From: Fidelibacterota bacterium REDSEA-S14_B6
Lineage (GTDB): Bacteria; Fidelibacterota; Marinisomatia; Marinisomatales; S15-B10
DNA: 6,938 bases
Assembly: GCA_001626655.1 (NCBI GenBank)
Contig: LUOC01000125.1
Location: 1 to 6,938, forward strand
Reading direction: 5' to 3'
Part shown: in pieces, positions 1 to 6,250 of the stretch
How positions within the stretch are numbered: position 1 is the stretch's first letter
How the letters are laid out: each line of letters begins with the position of its first letter
Program-made: the position numbers and the translations under genes
The notes under the pieces: model-generated
Databases searched by the model: none
What the model saw: only the letters and a program-made list of their open reading frames with translations
What the model was told of the DNA's origin: nothing

Positions 1-1
1 C

Positions 2-2386
2 TACGGCGCCATCGGTCTTATCTCAATTTTTTTGCAGTTCTTTGTGACCGGCAGGCTGCTTTCACGCTTCGGCGTCCTTTGGGGACTCATGTTCCTTCCG
101 GTGGCGTTATTTCTCGGAAGCGGCATGCTGCTGCTCACACCTATGGTACTACCTGTGGTCCTCTCCAGCGTAATGACCAAAGCCGGCGACCAGATCTTCA
201 GATTCACCCTGCACGACACCTCCAGCCAGCTTCTGTGGCTGCCCGTCTCTCCTCAAGAAAAAGCGAAGGCGAAACCGTTCATCGACGGCACGGTCAAGAA
301 TGGAGCTGCGGGAATCGCCGGTCTGCTCATCATCGGACTGTCCTATTTCGTCGAGGATGTGAGACTTCTTTCGATACCGTCCATAATCTTGCTCGTTATC
401 TGGCTGCTGGCCAATTTCAAGCTCAAGACAGGCTACGTGGCGGAGCTGCGAAAAGCCATCGAAAAACGGCGCCTCGACTTCGAGGAGTTGGAGATAGACG
501 TCACCGATCCTGTCATCGTTGAAACCATCCGGAAGACGTTATCCGAAGGAGACGATCACCAGAAGATGTTCGCCCTCGACACCATGAAGAACCTCCCGCT
601 GGCGCCGTGGAAGTCGGACGTTCTTGAACTTTTCAGGAGCGGCTCCACGGAGCTGAAGGGGAAGATTCTCATCATGACCAGCAAGCATCCGGAGATCATT
701 CCCGATGATGAGATCGTTCCGCTCATCGACCACGAAGACGCGGTCCTCGCTTCCCGGGCAATGATCGGCTGCGGCATCCGGAGCAATGCATCCACTGCGC
801 CCCACCTTGCGGAGATTCTGTCCTCCGAAAGCGACAGGAAGCGGGCGGCGGCGGCGGCGAGTCTCATCCTGATGGAGGACGAAAGATCGGGACAGGCTCA
901 CGACATCATCAACTCTATGCTGTTCCATCCGAACAATGATGTTCAGCTGGCGGCCCTCTCTTCGGTCGGTCACATTGCCAACATTCTGTCCGAAGAAGGG
1001 CTCGTGACGCTTCTGGATGACGATTCCCCGGACGTGCGGTCAAGGGCAGCGCAGTTGGCCGCGGAGAGGCGTGACGAATCACTTGTCTCCCCGCTCATCA
1101 ATAACCTGAATGACGCTCACACCCTCCCGGCGGCGAGACGGGCGCTCCGCTCCTTCGATGAAGCGATCGTTGCTGAAAAGCTGTGTGATGCCCTGAATGA
1201 CGAGAACCTCACCGATCAGCATCTGATGGGCGTGATCCGCACCCTGAGCGACTATCGCGACGGCGCCGACCTTGAGGCGATGGTGGAAAAGGGATCGACG
1301 AGCCCGCTGGAGGTGACGCGGGAAGTGGTGGACAGTCTCCTGAAGCTGGCGCGGAAATCGCCCCTGCCCGAAGCGCTCCTCGGAAAGACCGATGCCCTCC
1401 TCCGCCAAATGGCGGCGGAAACCTATCTCGCCCTCACACTCCTCAGTCACTTCGAGGAAGAGGATGGGGCGACCCTGGTGAAGGACTTCCTGACGACCAC
1501 TGTCGTAAAGGAGAAGGGGGTGATGCTGAAACTCGCCCTTCTCGCGTTCCCCGACAGCCCCATCGAGACCTATATGCACGCCCTGACGGCCGGCGAGAGC
1601 GGCGCTCAGTCGAACGTGCTGGAAATCCTCGATAACCTCCTGACGAAGGAGAGCCGCGACCTCATCATACCGCTTTTCGACGACTCTGATCTCACAGAAA
1701 GAATCGCCAAGGGAGAGCAGTTTCTCCGAGAGAAAGCTGACATTAACCGCACTCTTAGAGATTGGCTCCATTCCGGAAAAACGTGGACAGCGGCAGTGGC
1801 CCTCGATTATCTGCTGCAGCACCAAGATGCCGATGGAAAAATTGAATGGGACAGAATCCCGAAGGATCAGACGGTTCGTGAAGTCTGCACTGCCAACTGG
1901 GCAAAGGACGGATCGCCGCTCAGGAAAATGGCGGACTTTCCAACCGATCAATTCATACTTAAGGAGGCACCGATGTACTCAACACTGGAAAAAACCATTT
2001 TCATGAAAGGGGTTGACCTTTTCCGGGACATCTCCGGGGAGGAAGTGTCCCACGTTGCACAGATCGCCGAGGAGCGGGAGTTCGGCAGCGAGCAGATCAT
2101 TTTCGAGGAGGGGGACGCTGGCGATTCCATGTTCATCATCGTGGATGGCGCCGTCCGGATTCACAAGGGCGATAAGGAGATTGCAGTCCTTCACAAAGGG
2201 AAGTTCATCGGTGAGATGGCGCTTCTGGATCAGGAGCCTCGGTCGGCGTCCGTCACCACCACGGAGGAGACGACACTCCTGGAAATCAACGGCGAGGATT
2301 TCTACGACCTGATGGCGAGCCGGATGGAGATTATGCAGGGGATCGTGAAAATCCTCACACAGCGGCTCCGGACTGCTATAGCTTAG
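2..2386 (+). CDS. Nucleotide-transporter/MFS-like membrane domain + HEAT repeats + cNMP-binding domain (5' truncated)
   Basis: The reading frame is open to the left edge, so the true start is outside the window; 794 codons are visible (base 2 = residue 1). Residues 1-145 contain several hydrophobic segments and the loop LLWLPVSPQEKAKAKPFIDG, which resembles the C-terminal half of ATP/ADP-translocase-like (NTT) or MFS carriers. Residues of about 165-590 are helical HEAT-type repeats, clearest at LVTLLDDDSPDVRSRAAQLA. From residue 668 (MKGVDLF) to the end is a cyclic-nucleotide-binding domain. Its phosphate-binding cassette GEMALLDQEPRSAS (from 737) keeps the Glu (738) and Arg (747) that contact the nucleotide in CAP/PKA-type domains. 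The inferred role is an inner-membrane carrier or sensor gated by a cytoplasmic nucleotide-binding module; the substrate is unknown. It converges on the minus-strand operon with 39 bases between stops and no clear terminator. Confidence 0.85.
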   Translation, partial: YGAIGLISIFLQFFVTGRLLSRFGVLWGLMFLPVALFLGSGMLLLTPMVLPVVLSSVMTKAGDQIFRFTLHDTSSQLLWLPVSPQEKAKAKPFIDGTVKNGAAGIAGLLIIGLSYFVEDVRLLSIPSIILLVIWLLANFKLKTGYVAELRKAIEKRRLDFEELEIDVTDPVIVETIRKTLSEGDDHQKMFALDTMKNLPLAPWKSDVLELFRSGSTELKGKILIMTSKHPEIIPDDEIVPLIDHEDAVLASRAMIGCGIRSNASTAPHLAEILSSESDRKRAAAAASLILMEDERSGQAHDIINSMLFHPNNDVQLAALSSVGHIANILSEEGLVTLLDDDSPDVRSRAAQLAAERRDESLVSPLINNLNDAHTLPAARRALRSFDEAIVAEKLCDALNDENLTDQHLMGVIRTLSDYRDGADLEAMVEKGSTSPLEVTREVVDSLLKLARKSPLPEALLGKTDALLRQMAAETYLALTLLSHFEEEDGATLVKDFLTTTVVKEKGVMLKLALLAFPDSPIETYMHALTAGESGAQSNVLEILDNLLTKESRDLIIPLFDDSDLTERIAKGEQFLREKADINRTLRDWLHSGKTWTAAVALDYLLQHQDADGKIEWDRIPKDQTVREVCTANWAKDGSPLRKMADFPTDQFILKEAPMYSTLEKTIFMKGVDLFRDISGEEVSHVAQIAEEREFGSEQIIFEEGDAGDSMFIIVDGAVRIHKGDKEIAVLHKGKFIGEMALLDQEPRSASVTTTEETTLLEINGEDFYDLMASRMEIMQGIVKILTQRLRTAIA
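1961..1975 (+). promoter_or_regulatory. Strong internal Shine-Dalgarno and in-frame ATG before the cNMP domain
   Basis: AAGGAGG at 1961-1967 is followed by 5 bases and an in-frame ATG at 1973. It sits at the junction between the HEAT region and the cyclic-nucleotide-binding domain. Initiation here would give a free 137-residue cNMP-binding protein sharing the stop at 2386. No other gene in this window has so strong a ribosome binding site. That translation starts here is inference; the motif could be a by-product of Lys-Glu-Ala codons. Confidence 0.4.
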
Positions 2387-2425
2387 TTCGCCCCCTGGAT
2401 CATTTCCTCGGCGGCGGTAAGTCCA

Positions 2426-2776
2426 TCAGTTCTGGCGCACCCCCGTCGTATCTTCGAAAAGCTTCTCCACCTTTTCTTCCATCAGTTCAGAGGTCTTCTC
2501 TTTGAGGGAGGTGTTCATCTCCTTCACCTTCTTCTCCACGGCTTCCTTGACCTCCTCGGATTTTTCCTGGAGCGTCTCCTTCAGTTCATCGGGTGTTCGC
2601 GGCACTTCCTTGCCGGTGTACGCGAGGTAGCCGAGATAGAGCGCCAGTACGGCCACCGCCACCAGCGCCAGTTTCATGAGCTTCTTGATAACGGAAAAAA
2701 TGATCAGCACCGCCAGTACAATGACCACCGCCAGCAGGACGGGATTGGTCGTCAGTTGATCGATGAGCGATTCCAC
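2426..2776 (-). CDS. Small two-helix membrane protein with charged helical tail
   Basis: 116 residues from a GTG start (2774-2776). I do not recognise a named family. Two hydrophobic stretches (about 12-30 and 36-53) are separated by a short Lys-rich turn, which predicts a membrane hairpin. The rest (about 62-109) is almost all Glu, Lys, Leu, Val and Met in heptad-like or 11-mer-like spacing, so it should form a long amphipathic helix or coiled coil. The GTG lies 9 bases after the stop of the LysM reading frame (2786-2788) but 127 bases after the stop of the cytochrome frame. That spacing fits translational coupling to a longer version of the upstream gene. No clear Shine-Dalgarno is seen. 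It is the last gene of the minus-strand operon and converges on the HEAT-cNMP gene. The predicted location is the inner membrane; its function is unknown. Confidence 0.7.
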   Translation of the reverse strand: MESLIDQLTTNPVLLAVVIVLAVLIIFSVIKKLMKLALVAVAVLALYLGYLAYTGKEVPRTPDELKETLQEKSEEVKEAVEKKVKEMNTSLKEKTSELMEEKVEKLFEDTTGVRQN

Positions 2777-2785
2777 GGGATTGGT

Positions 2786-2932
2786 CTATTCAGGCGGAAT
2801 TCTGAGCTTGATCCCCACGGGCAAATGGTTGGGGTCGAGGTCGCGGATGCCGGGGTTCGCCGCATGGATCTCCCGCCAGCGGCCGCCCTTGCCGAGGTAC
2901 TGTTCAGAAAGCAGTTGAAGGAGTTTCCTTAG
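2786..2932 (-). pseudogene. LysM peptidoglycan-binding domain in a shifted frame (tail of the cytochrome fusion or remnant)
   Basis: The minus-strand frame from 2932 down to the TAG at 2786-2788 reads LLSEQYLGKGGRWREI, then HAANPGIRDLDPNHLPVGIK, then LRIPPE. This is the core and end of a LysM domain (the consensus carries YLG-dG-RW-eI, aNp, and vG-kL-IP). The usual opening of the fold (YxVxxGDTL) is missing in this frame because a TAA lies at 2933-2935. The overlapping cytochrome frame supplies THLTKET just before, which resembles that opening. The two frames differ by one base and meet inside the 9-base repeat, so one indel would join them. There is no credible start codon of its own. LysM domains bind peptidoglycan. 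It is either a frameshifted C-terminus of the neighbouring gene, by mutation or assembly error, or a gene remnant. Confidence 0.65.
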
Positions 2933-4316
2933 TTAAATGAGTTTGATGAGTTTCTGGAGTTTCGGGGGCGGCCGGCTCGGCAGGTTCGGGGGCCGGCTCA
3001 GGGAGAGCCGGAAGAGGATGGCGGCTCCGCTCCATGAATGCTGCGAAAGCGAAGGTGGGGCTGTTGGCCTGATCGTGGCACCGGACACAGTTCTCTTCCG
3101 TCAGCCCGCTGGTGACAAAGGCGGCCGGCTCGGCGAGGTGGCCCGCAGGCGTGTAGTGGCACTCGGTGCAGTTGACATTCTTGAGGGCCGCTGTAATATT
3201 GTAGTTGAGGTAGCCATCGTCGCGGCCGAACCCCGAGGTGTGGCAGGAGAGGCAGTCCGGCGATTTTTCCTTGTGCTCATCCTTCAGCGTCTTCAGAGAA
3301 ACGGCGTGGCGGGACGCTGTCCAGTGATCATATTCAGTGGCGTGGCACGAGGCGCACGATTCGGACGATGCCACCATGAACTCCAACGGAACAGGCGTAA
3401 TCCTCTCTACCACCGATCCAGCCCGCGCCTTGCTGATGCGGTTGTAGTCGATGATCATATCCACCACGGTGGGATCGTTCGGAAACGGAAAGTCCATGGC
3501 CACCAGTTCGCCGTCGTGGGCGGTAATGCTGTTTTTATCATCAAACGTCAGTCTGAGATGTCCGACGTAATAGCCGTCCTTCCCGGCCTGAACGATTACA
3601 GTCTCCCCAACTGTCTCCGGCGCTTCCATGACAGACTGCGTGTGACTGCCGACAATAACGTCGATGCCGGAATAGGTCTTCGCAATCTCCCTGTCGGCGT
3701 CGACGCCGCTGTGAGAAAGGAGGACCACCACATCACTCTTTTTCCTCAGATCATCGATCTGCCCTTGGAGGGTGGCGCTGAAATCGGTGAACGCCACCTC
3801 GTCCTTCACCCGCTTGGGATAGAACATGAAGACAGACGGATCCATGACAGAGAGAAATCCGAACCGGACGCCGGCCCGCTCCACAACAATCTCTCTCTTC
3901 ACCGAAGAGACGGCCGGCTTGTCGAGGTTCGATGAAATGAACGGCAGGGGTGACCCTTCTATGAGATCGGCGATGAATTGGGCCCCCCGGAAGAATTCCT
4001 GATCGCCGAGCCCGATGGCGTCGTAGGCCATCATTTCGTAGATACGGAAGGCGATGCTGTCCTTCAGGGCGTTCCGCGTGGGCGACAGGAAATCGCCGGC
4101 ATCCACGAGAACGGAATTGGGATTCTCCTTCAGCCATTCGCGAAGATAGTGGACACGTTTCTCCAGCGAACCGTACGGCTTCTCGGGGCAGAGACAGTTC
4201 TCCAGAGCGCCGTTTGTGTTGTTGGTGTAGAGGAGGACGATCTCCTTCTCCGCCGCCGCAGATGAGGGACAGAAGAGGGCGATCGAAAAAAGTGATGGAA
4301 GAAACAGACGTTTCAT
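2904..4316 (-). CDS. Secreted 5'-nucleotidase-like (metallophosphoesterase) domain fused to tetraheme cytochrome c
   Basis: 470 residues with a signal peptide (cleavage likely after SSAAA, about residue 22). Residues 24 to about 290 follow the UshA/SoxB-type calcineurin fold: YTNNTNG (30-36), VDAGD (71-75), IGLGDQEF (101-108), LLSHSG (199-204), VGSHTQ (222-227) and VQAGKDGYYVG. Residues of about 318-430 are a cytochrome c554-like domain with four CxxCH heme sites at 321, 355, 383 and 410, plus extra His residues that could be axial ligands. A Pro/Glu/Ala-rich linker follows, ending in the repeat-encoded ETP-ETH-QTH-LTK-ETP-STA tail. The protein should mature outside the inner membrane, with hemes attached by the cytochrome c maturation system. 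Several catalytic and metal-binding residues are replaced, so hydrolase activity is doubtful. The ATG has no clear Shine-Dalgarno. The real C-terminus may be the LysM domain in the next frame. Confidence 0.85.
   Translation of the reverse strand: MKRLFLPSLFSIALFCPSSAAAEKEIVLLYTNNTNGALENCLCPEKPYGSLEKRVHYLREWLKENPNSVLVDAGDFLSPTRNALKDSIAFRIYEMMAYDAIGLGDQEFFRGAQFIADLIEGSPLPFISSNLDKPAVSSVKREIVVERAGVRFGFLSVMDPSVFMFYPKRVKDEVAFTDFSATLQGQIDDLRKKSDVVVLLSHSGVDADREIAKTYSGIDVIVGSHTQSVMEAPETVGETVIVQAGKDGYYVGHLRLTFDDKNSITAHDGELVAMDFPFPNDPTVVDMIIDYNRISKARAGSVVERITPVPLEFMVASSESCASCHATEYDHWTASRHAVSLKTLKDEHKEKSPDCLSCHTSGFGRDDGYLNYNITAALKNVNCTECHYTPAGHLAEPAAFVTSGLTEENCVRCHDQANSPTFAFAAFMERSRHPLPALPEPAPEPAEPAAPETPETHQTHLTKETPSTAF
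2913..2966. repeat. Six-copy 9-base tandem repeat (minisatellite)
   Basis: Six consecutive 9-mers on the + strand all begin AGTT: agttgaagg, agtttcctt, agttaaatg, agtttgatg, agtttctgg, agtttcggg. On the minus strand each unit is three codons with Thr in the middle (ETP, ETH, QTH, LTK, ETP, STA). The array covers the end of the cytochrome-fusion frame and part of the region where the LysM frame begins. Such arrays change by slippage, and this one may be connected with the loss of frame. Confidence 0.75.
2993..3011 (-). other. Perfect 7-bp GC-rich hairpin in the Pro-rich linker coding region
   Basis: CCGGCTC (2993-2999), a 5-base loop, and GAGCCGG (3005-3011) pair perfectly. In the minus-strand mRNA the hairpin lies about 30 bases before the 9-base repeat. 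No T-run follows, so it is not a standard terminator. It may simply reflect GC-rich Pro/Ala/Glu codons. Confidence 0.35.
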
Positions 4317-4369
4317 CGTCAGTGAATATCAGTGGAATTCGGCTTTATATCAAGTGTAATTTTTCAACC
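4317..4369. promoter_or_regulatory. Divergent promoter region between the cytochrome-fusion operon and the YidD-like gene
   Basis: These 53 bases separate two divergent starts and are AT-richer than the flanking genes, so promoters for both are expected here or just inside the genes. On the + strand, TGTAAT (4355-4360) lies 17 bases after GTGGAA, a weak sigma70-like pair that would leave a very short leader before the GTG at 4370. On the minus strand a TATAAA is visible without a good -35. Neither start has a Shine-Dalgarno. The promoter boxes are tentative. Confidence 0.35.
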
Positions 4370-5011
4370 GTGAGACTGGCCCGGCGAATCGTCTTTTCTC
4401 TCTGTCTGCCGCTCGGAGGCGTCGCTGCCCAGCCCTTTCACCCCGCCGATTCGCTGCTTAAATCGGAGAATGTCTCCCCGCTGAGAAAGCTTGCCATCGC
4501 CCCTATCGCTCTCTGGCAGCGACTCAGCTATGCGGACTCCGCCTACAACTGCCAGTTCTATCCCAGCTGCAGCAACTATGGCGCCCTCACCATCGCGCGG
4601 CACGGCGCCGTCACGGGGATGGCGCTGGCGGCGGACAGGGTGGTTCGGTGTAACCCTTTCGCTCACGGCTACCACATTCGATCGGCTGACCCCTCTATCC
4701 ATCAGGACGGCCGACTCGTGAACCGAGTGCCGGAAAGCGTGTTCGAAAGATCGGACAGAGGGAGATCACCGCTTCTCGCTTCCACTCTTTCGGCGGTAAT
4801 TCCGGGCGCCGGGCGGCTCTACGCGGGGAGAGGGTGGGACGGGCTGTTCGGCTTCCTGACGGTGACCGCTCTCGCAAACATCACCCACCGTTACAACAGA
4901 CTGAACAGAGACGGCGGCACACTCTTCTTCGGCACCCTCACCGCCACCTTCTATCTGGGCGAGATCGTCGGCGCTTACAGGGCAGTGGTGGAGGCGAATA
5001 AACGCCCTTGA
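4370..5011 (+). CDS. Enlarged YidD-like protein with signal peptide and C-terminal membrane domain
   Basis: 213 residues from GTG 4370. That start was chosen because it gives a clean signal-peptide-like N-terminus (MRLARR, then a hydrophobic run, then GGVAA|Q); the longer upstream frame would overlap the divergent gene. Residues of about 38-105 match the YidD family: NCQFYPSCSNY (60-70), RHG (77-79), and DRVVRCNP (89-96) followed by GYH. The three conserved Cys (61, 67, 94) are all present. Ordinary YidD proteins are about 70-90 residues, lack a signal peptide, and help membrane-protein insertion with YidC from the cytoplasmic side. Here residues of about 125-213 add a segment (SAVIPGAGRLYAGRGWDGLF, then two hydrophobic helices) like the Gly-rich hairpins of TM2-type or DUF5683-like small membrane domains. 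The family match is firm. The function of this long form, and the side of the membrane it faces, are uncertain. Confidence 0.8.
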   Translation: MRLARRIVFSLCLPLGGVAAQPFHPADSLLKSENVSPLRKLAIAPIALWQRLSYADSAYNCQFYPSCSNYGALTIARHGAVTGMALAADRVVRCNPFAHGYHIRSADPSIHQDGRLVNRVPESVFERSDRGRSPLLASTLSAVIPGAGRLYAGRGWDGLFGFLTVTALANITHRYNRLNRDGGTLFFGTLTATFYLGEIVGAYRAVVEANKRP

Positions 5012-5269
5012 GAGCGGGGAGGCGTTGAGTAAATTTGCCAGCCGATTTGCCACCGTAGCTTGGTGACCAGAATCAGAAACGGCTGAACAGATTCGCATTT
5101 TCTCTTTTTTTGCAGCACTAAGCTAATCGTTTAGTGGAAATACATTGAGAGAATCAGTGGATCGGAATTTCATGCCGACTGTGCTTTTCATCAAGAAGTA
5201 GTTTAGATCAAGAAAATAGTTTGAGCAGGAATCGAAGAGATAAGAACCTAATAATCAATCTTATGGAAC
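5012..5269. other. 258-base gene-free stretch where composition changes
   Basis: No convincing gene, tRNA or terminator was seen. GC content falls from about 50% (30 of 60 in 5041-5100) to 37% (22 of 60 in 5101-5160). It contains a T-run (5105-5111), a small hairpin CACTAA/TTAGTG (5116-5121 with 5131-5136, 9-base loop) without a following T-run, and the tandem repeat at 5190-5225. The promoter of the permease gene should lie near its right end, but no good -35/-10 pair was found. Confidence 0.5.
5190..5225 (+). repeat. Imperfect tandem repeat upstream of the permease gene
   Basis: ATCAAGAAGTAGTTTAG (5190-5206) is followed directly by ATCAAGAAAATAGTTTGAG (5207-5225). The copies differ by one substitution and two extra bases. 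They end about 45 bases before the permease start, a position that would suit regulator binding; that role is inference. Confidence 0.5.
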
Positions 5270-5995
5270 ATGTCTATTGATATTACACTAGTCATTCTTT
5301 TTACTGCCGCAATACAGTCTATTTTTGGTACTGGAGTATTGCTGTTTGGCACGCCACTACTGTTGATACTTGGTTACAAATTCCAATATGCACTAATAAT
5401 CCTGTTGCCGACCTCGATATTGATTAATTCATTCCAACTCAGAAATAATTTGGACAATTTAGACATCCTGTTTTATAAGAGATTATTACTATATAGCATA
5501 CCACTGATAATTACGTTTCTTTATTTGACAGAATCGTTCGCACTAAGAATAAACATAATTGTCGGGGTGTTCTTAGTTGTCATTTCTCAAAAAGATAATA
5601 TTTTATCTATAAATAGATTTATGAATCAGCTTATTAAATATGAAAACTTGTACTTAATGATAATGGGTATAATCCACGGCATAACTAATCTAGGGGGCGC
5701 GCTACTCTCAGCTATCGTATTCAGTAAAGGCTTATCCAAAGAGGGCAAAAGAACAACAATTGCTGCTTGTTATTTAACATTTGCCATATTTCAGCTATCG
5801 ACAATAGTTATGTTTTTTGACAACAGTAATATTGCATTTAGTTCAAATCTTATTTATTGGGCTCTTGGACCAGCAATATTCTTTATCGTGGAAAGATTTA
5901 TCTATTTTAGAATTAAGGAGGCAACTTATATTGCCTGCGCCAACTTTTTTCTCTTAGTTATGGGATTAACGCTAGTAATAAAAGACTTATACTGA
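5270..5995 (+). CDS. TauE/SafE-family membrane permease (sulfite exporter-like)
   Basis: 241 residues, nearly all hydrophobic, with about seven or eight predicted membrane helices. The family's internal duplication is visible. The first half carries QSIFGTGVLLFGTPLLLILG (16-35) and LLPTSILINSFQ (45-56); the second carries IIHGITNLGGALLSAIVFSK (134-153). TauE/SafE proteins move sulfite, sulfoacetate or other small organic anions across the inner membrane; the substrate cannot be told from sequence. The length is near the usual 240-270. ATG 5270 is preferred; an ATG at 5263 is out of frame, and only a weak GGA lies just upstream. Codon use is strongly AT-rich, unlike the genes to the left, which suggests acquisition by transfer or a contig join. 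There is no partner gene, so no pathway is implied. Confidence 0.85.
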   Translation: MSIDITLVILFTAAIQSIFGTGVLLFGTPLLLILGYKFQYALIILLPTSILINSFQLRNNLDNLDILFYKRLLLYSIPLIITFLYLTESFALRINIIVGVFLVVISQKDNILSINRFMNQLIKYENLYLMIMGIIHGITNLGGALLSAIVFSKGLSKEGKRTTIAACYLTFAIFQLSTIVMFFDNSNIAFSSNLIYWALGPAIFFIVERFIYFRIKEATYIACANFFLLVMGLTLVIKDLY

Positions 5996-6212
5996 TTACT
6001 ACGCAGCTATGACAATAATAAGCAAGAGTTGATCTGTCAATATTCTGAAGAGTCATTCTGCAGCTTCTTTCATCCCGAACGTACTCCCGTCATTTACCAG
6101 ATTGAGATTGGGAAAGTGGTTGAGAAGTCTGATGTAGAAACATAATGGAGAAACTACCTCTCTGGAGGCAAACTAAGGAGAGATAGCGGTAAAGTCAATC
6201 AAGAGGGTCTAG
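5996..6212. other. Region between the permease and the GNAT terminator, with a short in-frame open stretch
   Basis: Together with the terminator this is a 255-base gap between two genes. Directly after the permease stop, 49 codons stay open in the same frame to TAA 6143-6145 without a start codon; I recognise nothing in the translation. Base composition is more balanced than in the flanking genes. It contains the left copy of the diverged repeat (6064-6127). No RNA gene was seen. Confidence 0.4.
6064..6127. repeat. Left copy of a diverged roughly 60-base repeat flanking the GNAT gene
   Basis: Comparison by eye with 6791-6851 shows shared blocks in the same order: CTT, CATC, CCCGTC (6086-6091), TTG-rich spacers ending in TTGGG, and an exact GGTTGAGAAG (6118-6127). 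From CCCGTC to the end about 30 of 43 positions agree. The copies lie about 724 bases apart in the same orientation. The outer GCCTAAC core seen beside the right copy is not present here. Confidence 0.45.
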
Positions 6213-6237
6213 AAACAAAAACCCCACGAATGTGGGG
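6213..6237 (-). terminator. Intrinsic terminator of the GNAT gene
   Basis: CCCCAC (6222-6227), loop GAAT, GTGGGG (6232-6237) form a perfect 6-bp GC-rich stem with a 4-base loop. On the minus strand it is followed at once by TTTTTGTTT (6221 down to 6213). It lies 13 bases past the GNAT stop codon, as expected for a Rho-independent terminator. Confidence 0.85.
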
Positions 6238-6250
6238 ATATTTATAATTG

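Noticed and set aside
1079..1951. 290-codon open frame on the minus strand
   Set aside because: It is antisense to the HEAT repeat region and has no recognisable domain; the + strand repeats explain the sequence.
2387..2425. Bidirectional terminator between the convergent genes
   Set aside because: No stem of useful length and no T-run on either strand was found in these 39 bases.
2967..3134. 15-base direct repeat GGCGGCCGGCTCGGC at 2967-2981 and 3120-3134
   Set aside because: Both copies encode Ala-Glu-Pro-Ala-Ala in the same gene and are probably coincidental GC-rich codon use rather than a mobile or regulatory repeat.
2937..3935. Long open frame on the + strand (332 codons)
   Set aside because: It lies opposite the phosphoesterase/cytochrome gene, whose signal peptide, domain motifs and four heme sites are clear; the + frame has an Arg/Val/Gly-rich translation typical of antisense frames in GC-rich genes.
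4214..4369. Longer upstream start for the YidD-like protein
   Set aside because: It would overlap the start of the divergent cytochrome gene, and its added residues have no family similarity; the GTG at 4370 gives a clean signal-peptide-like N-terminus.
5116..5136. CACTAA/TTAGTG hairpin as a terminator of the YidD-like gene
   Set aside because: The stem is short and AT-rich, the loop has 9 bases, and the T-run lies before rather than after it on the + strand.
5996..6145. Readthrough extension of the permease by 49 codons
   Set aside because: The permease already has normal family length at its stop; the extension is polar, unlike a further membrane helix, and overlaps the diverged repeat. 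An open stretch of this size can occur by chance.
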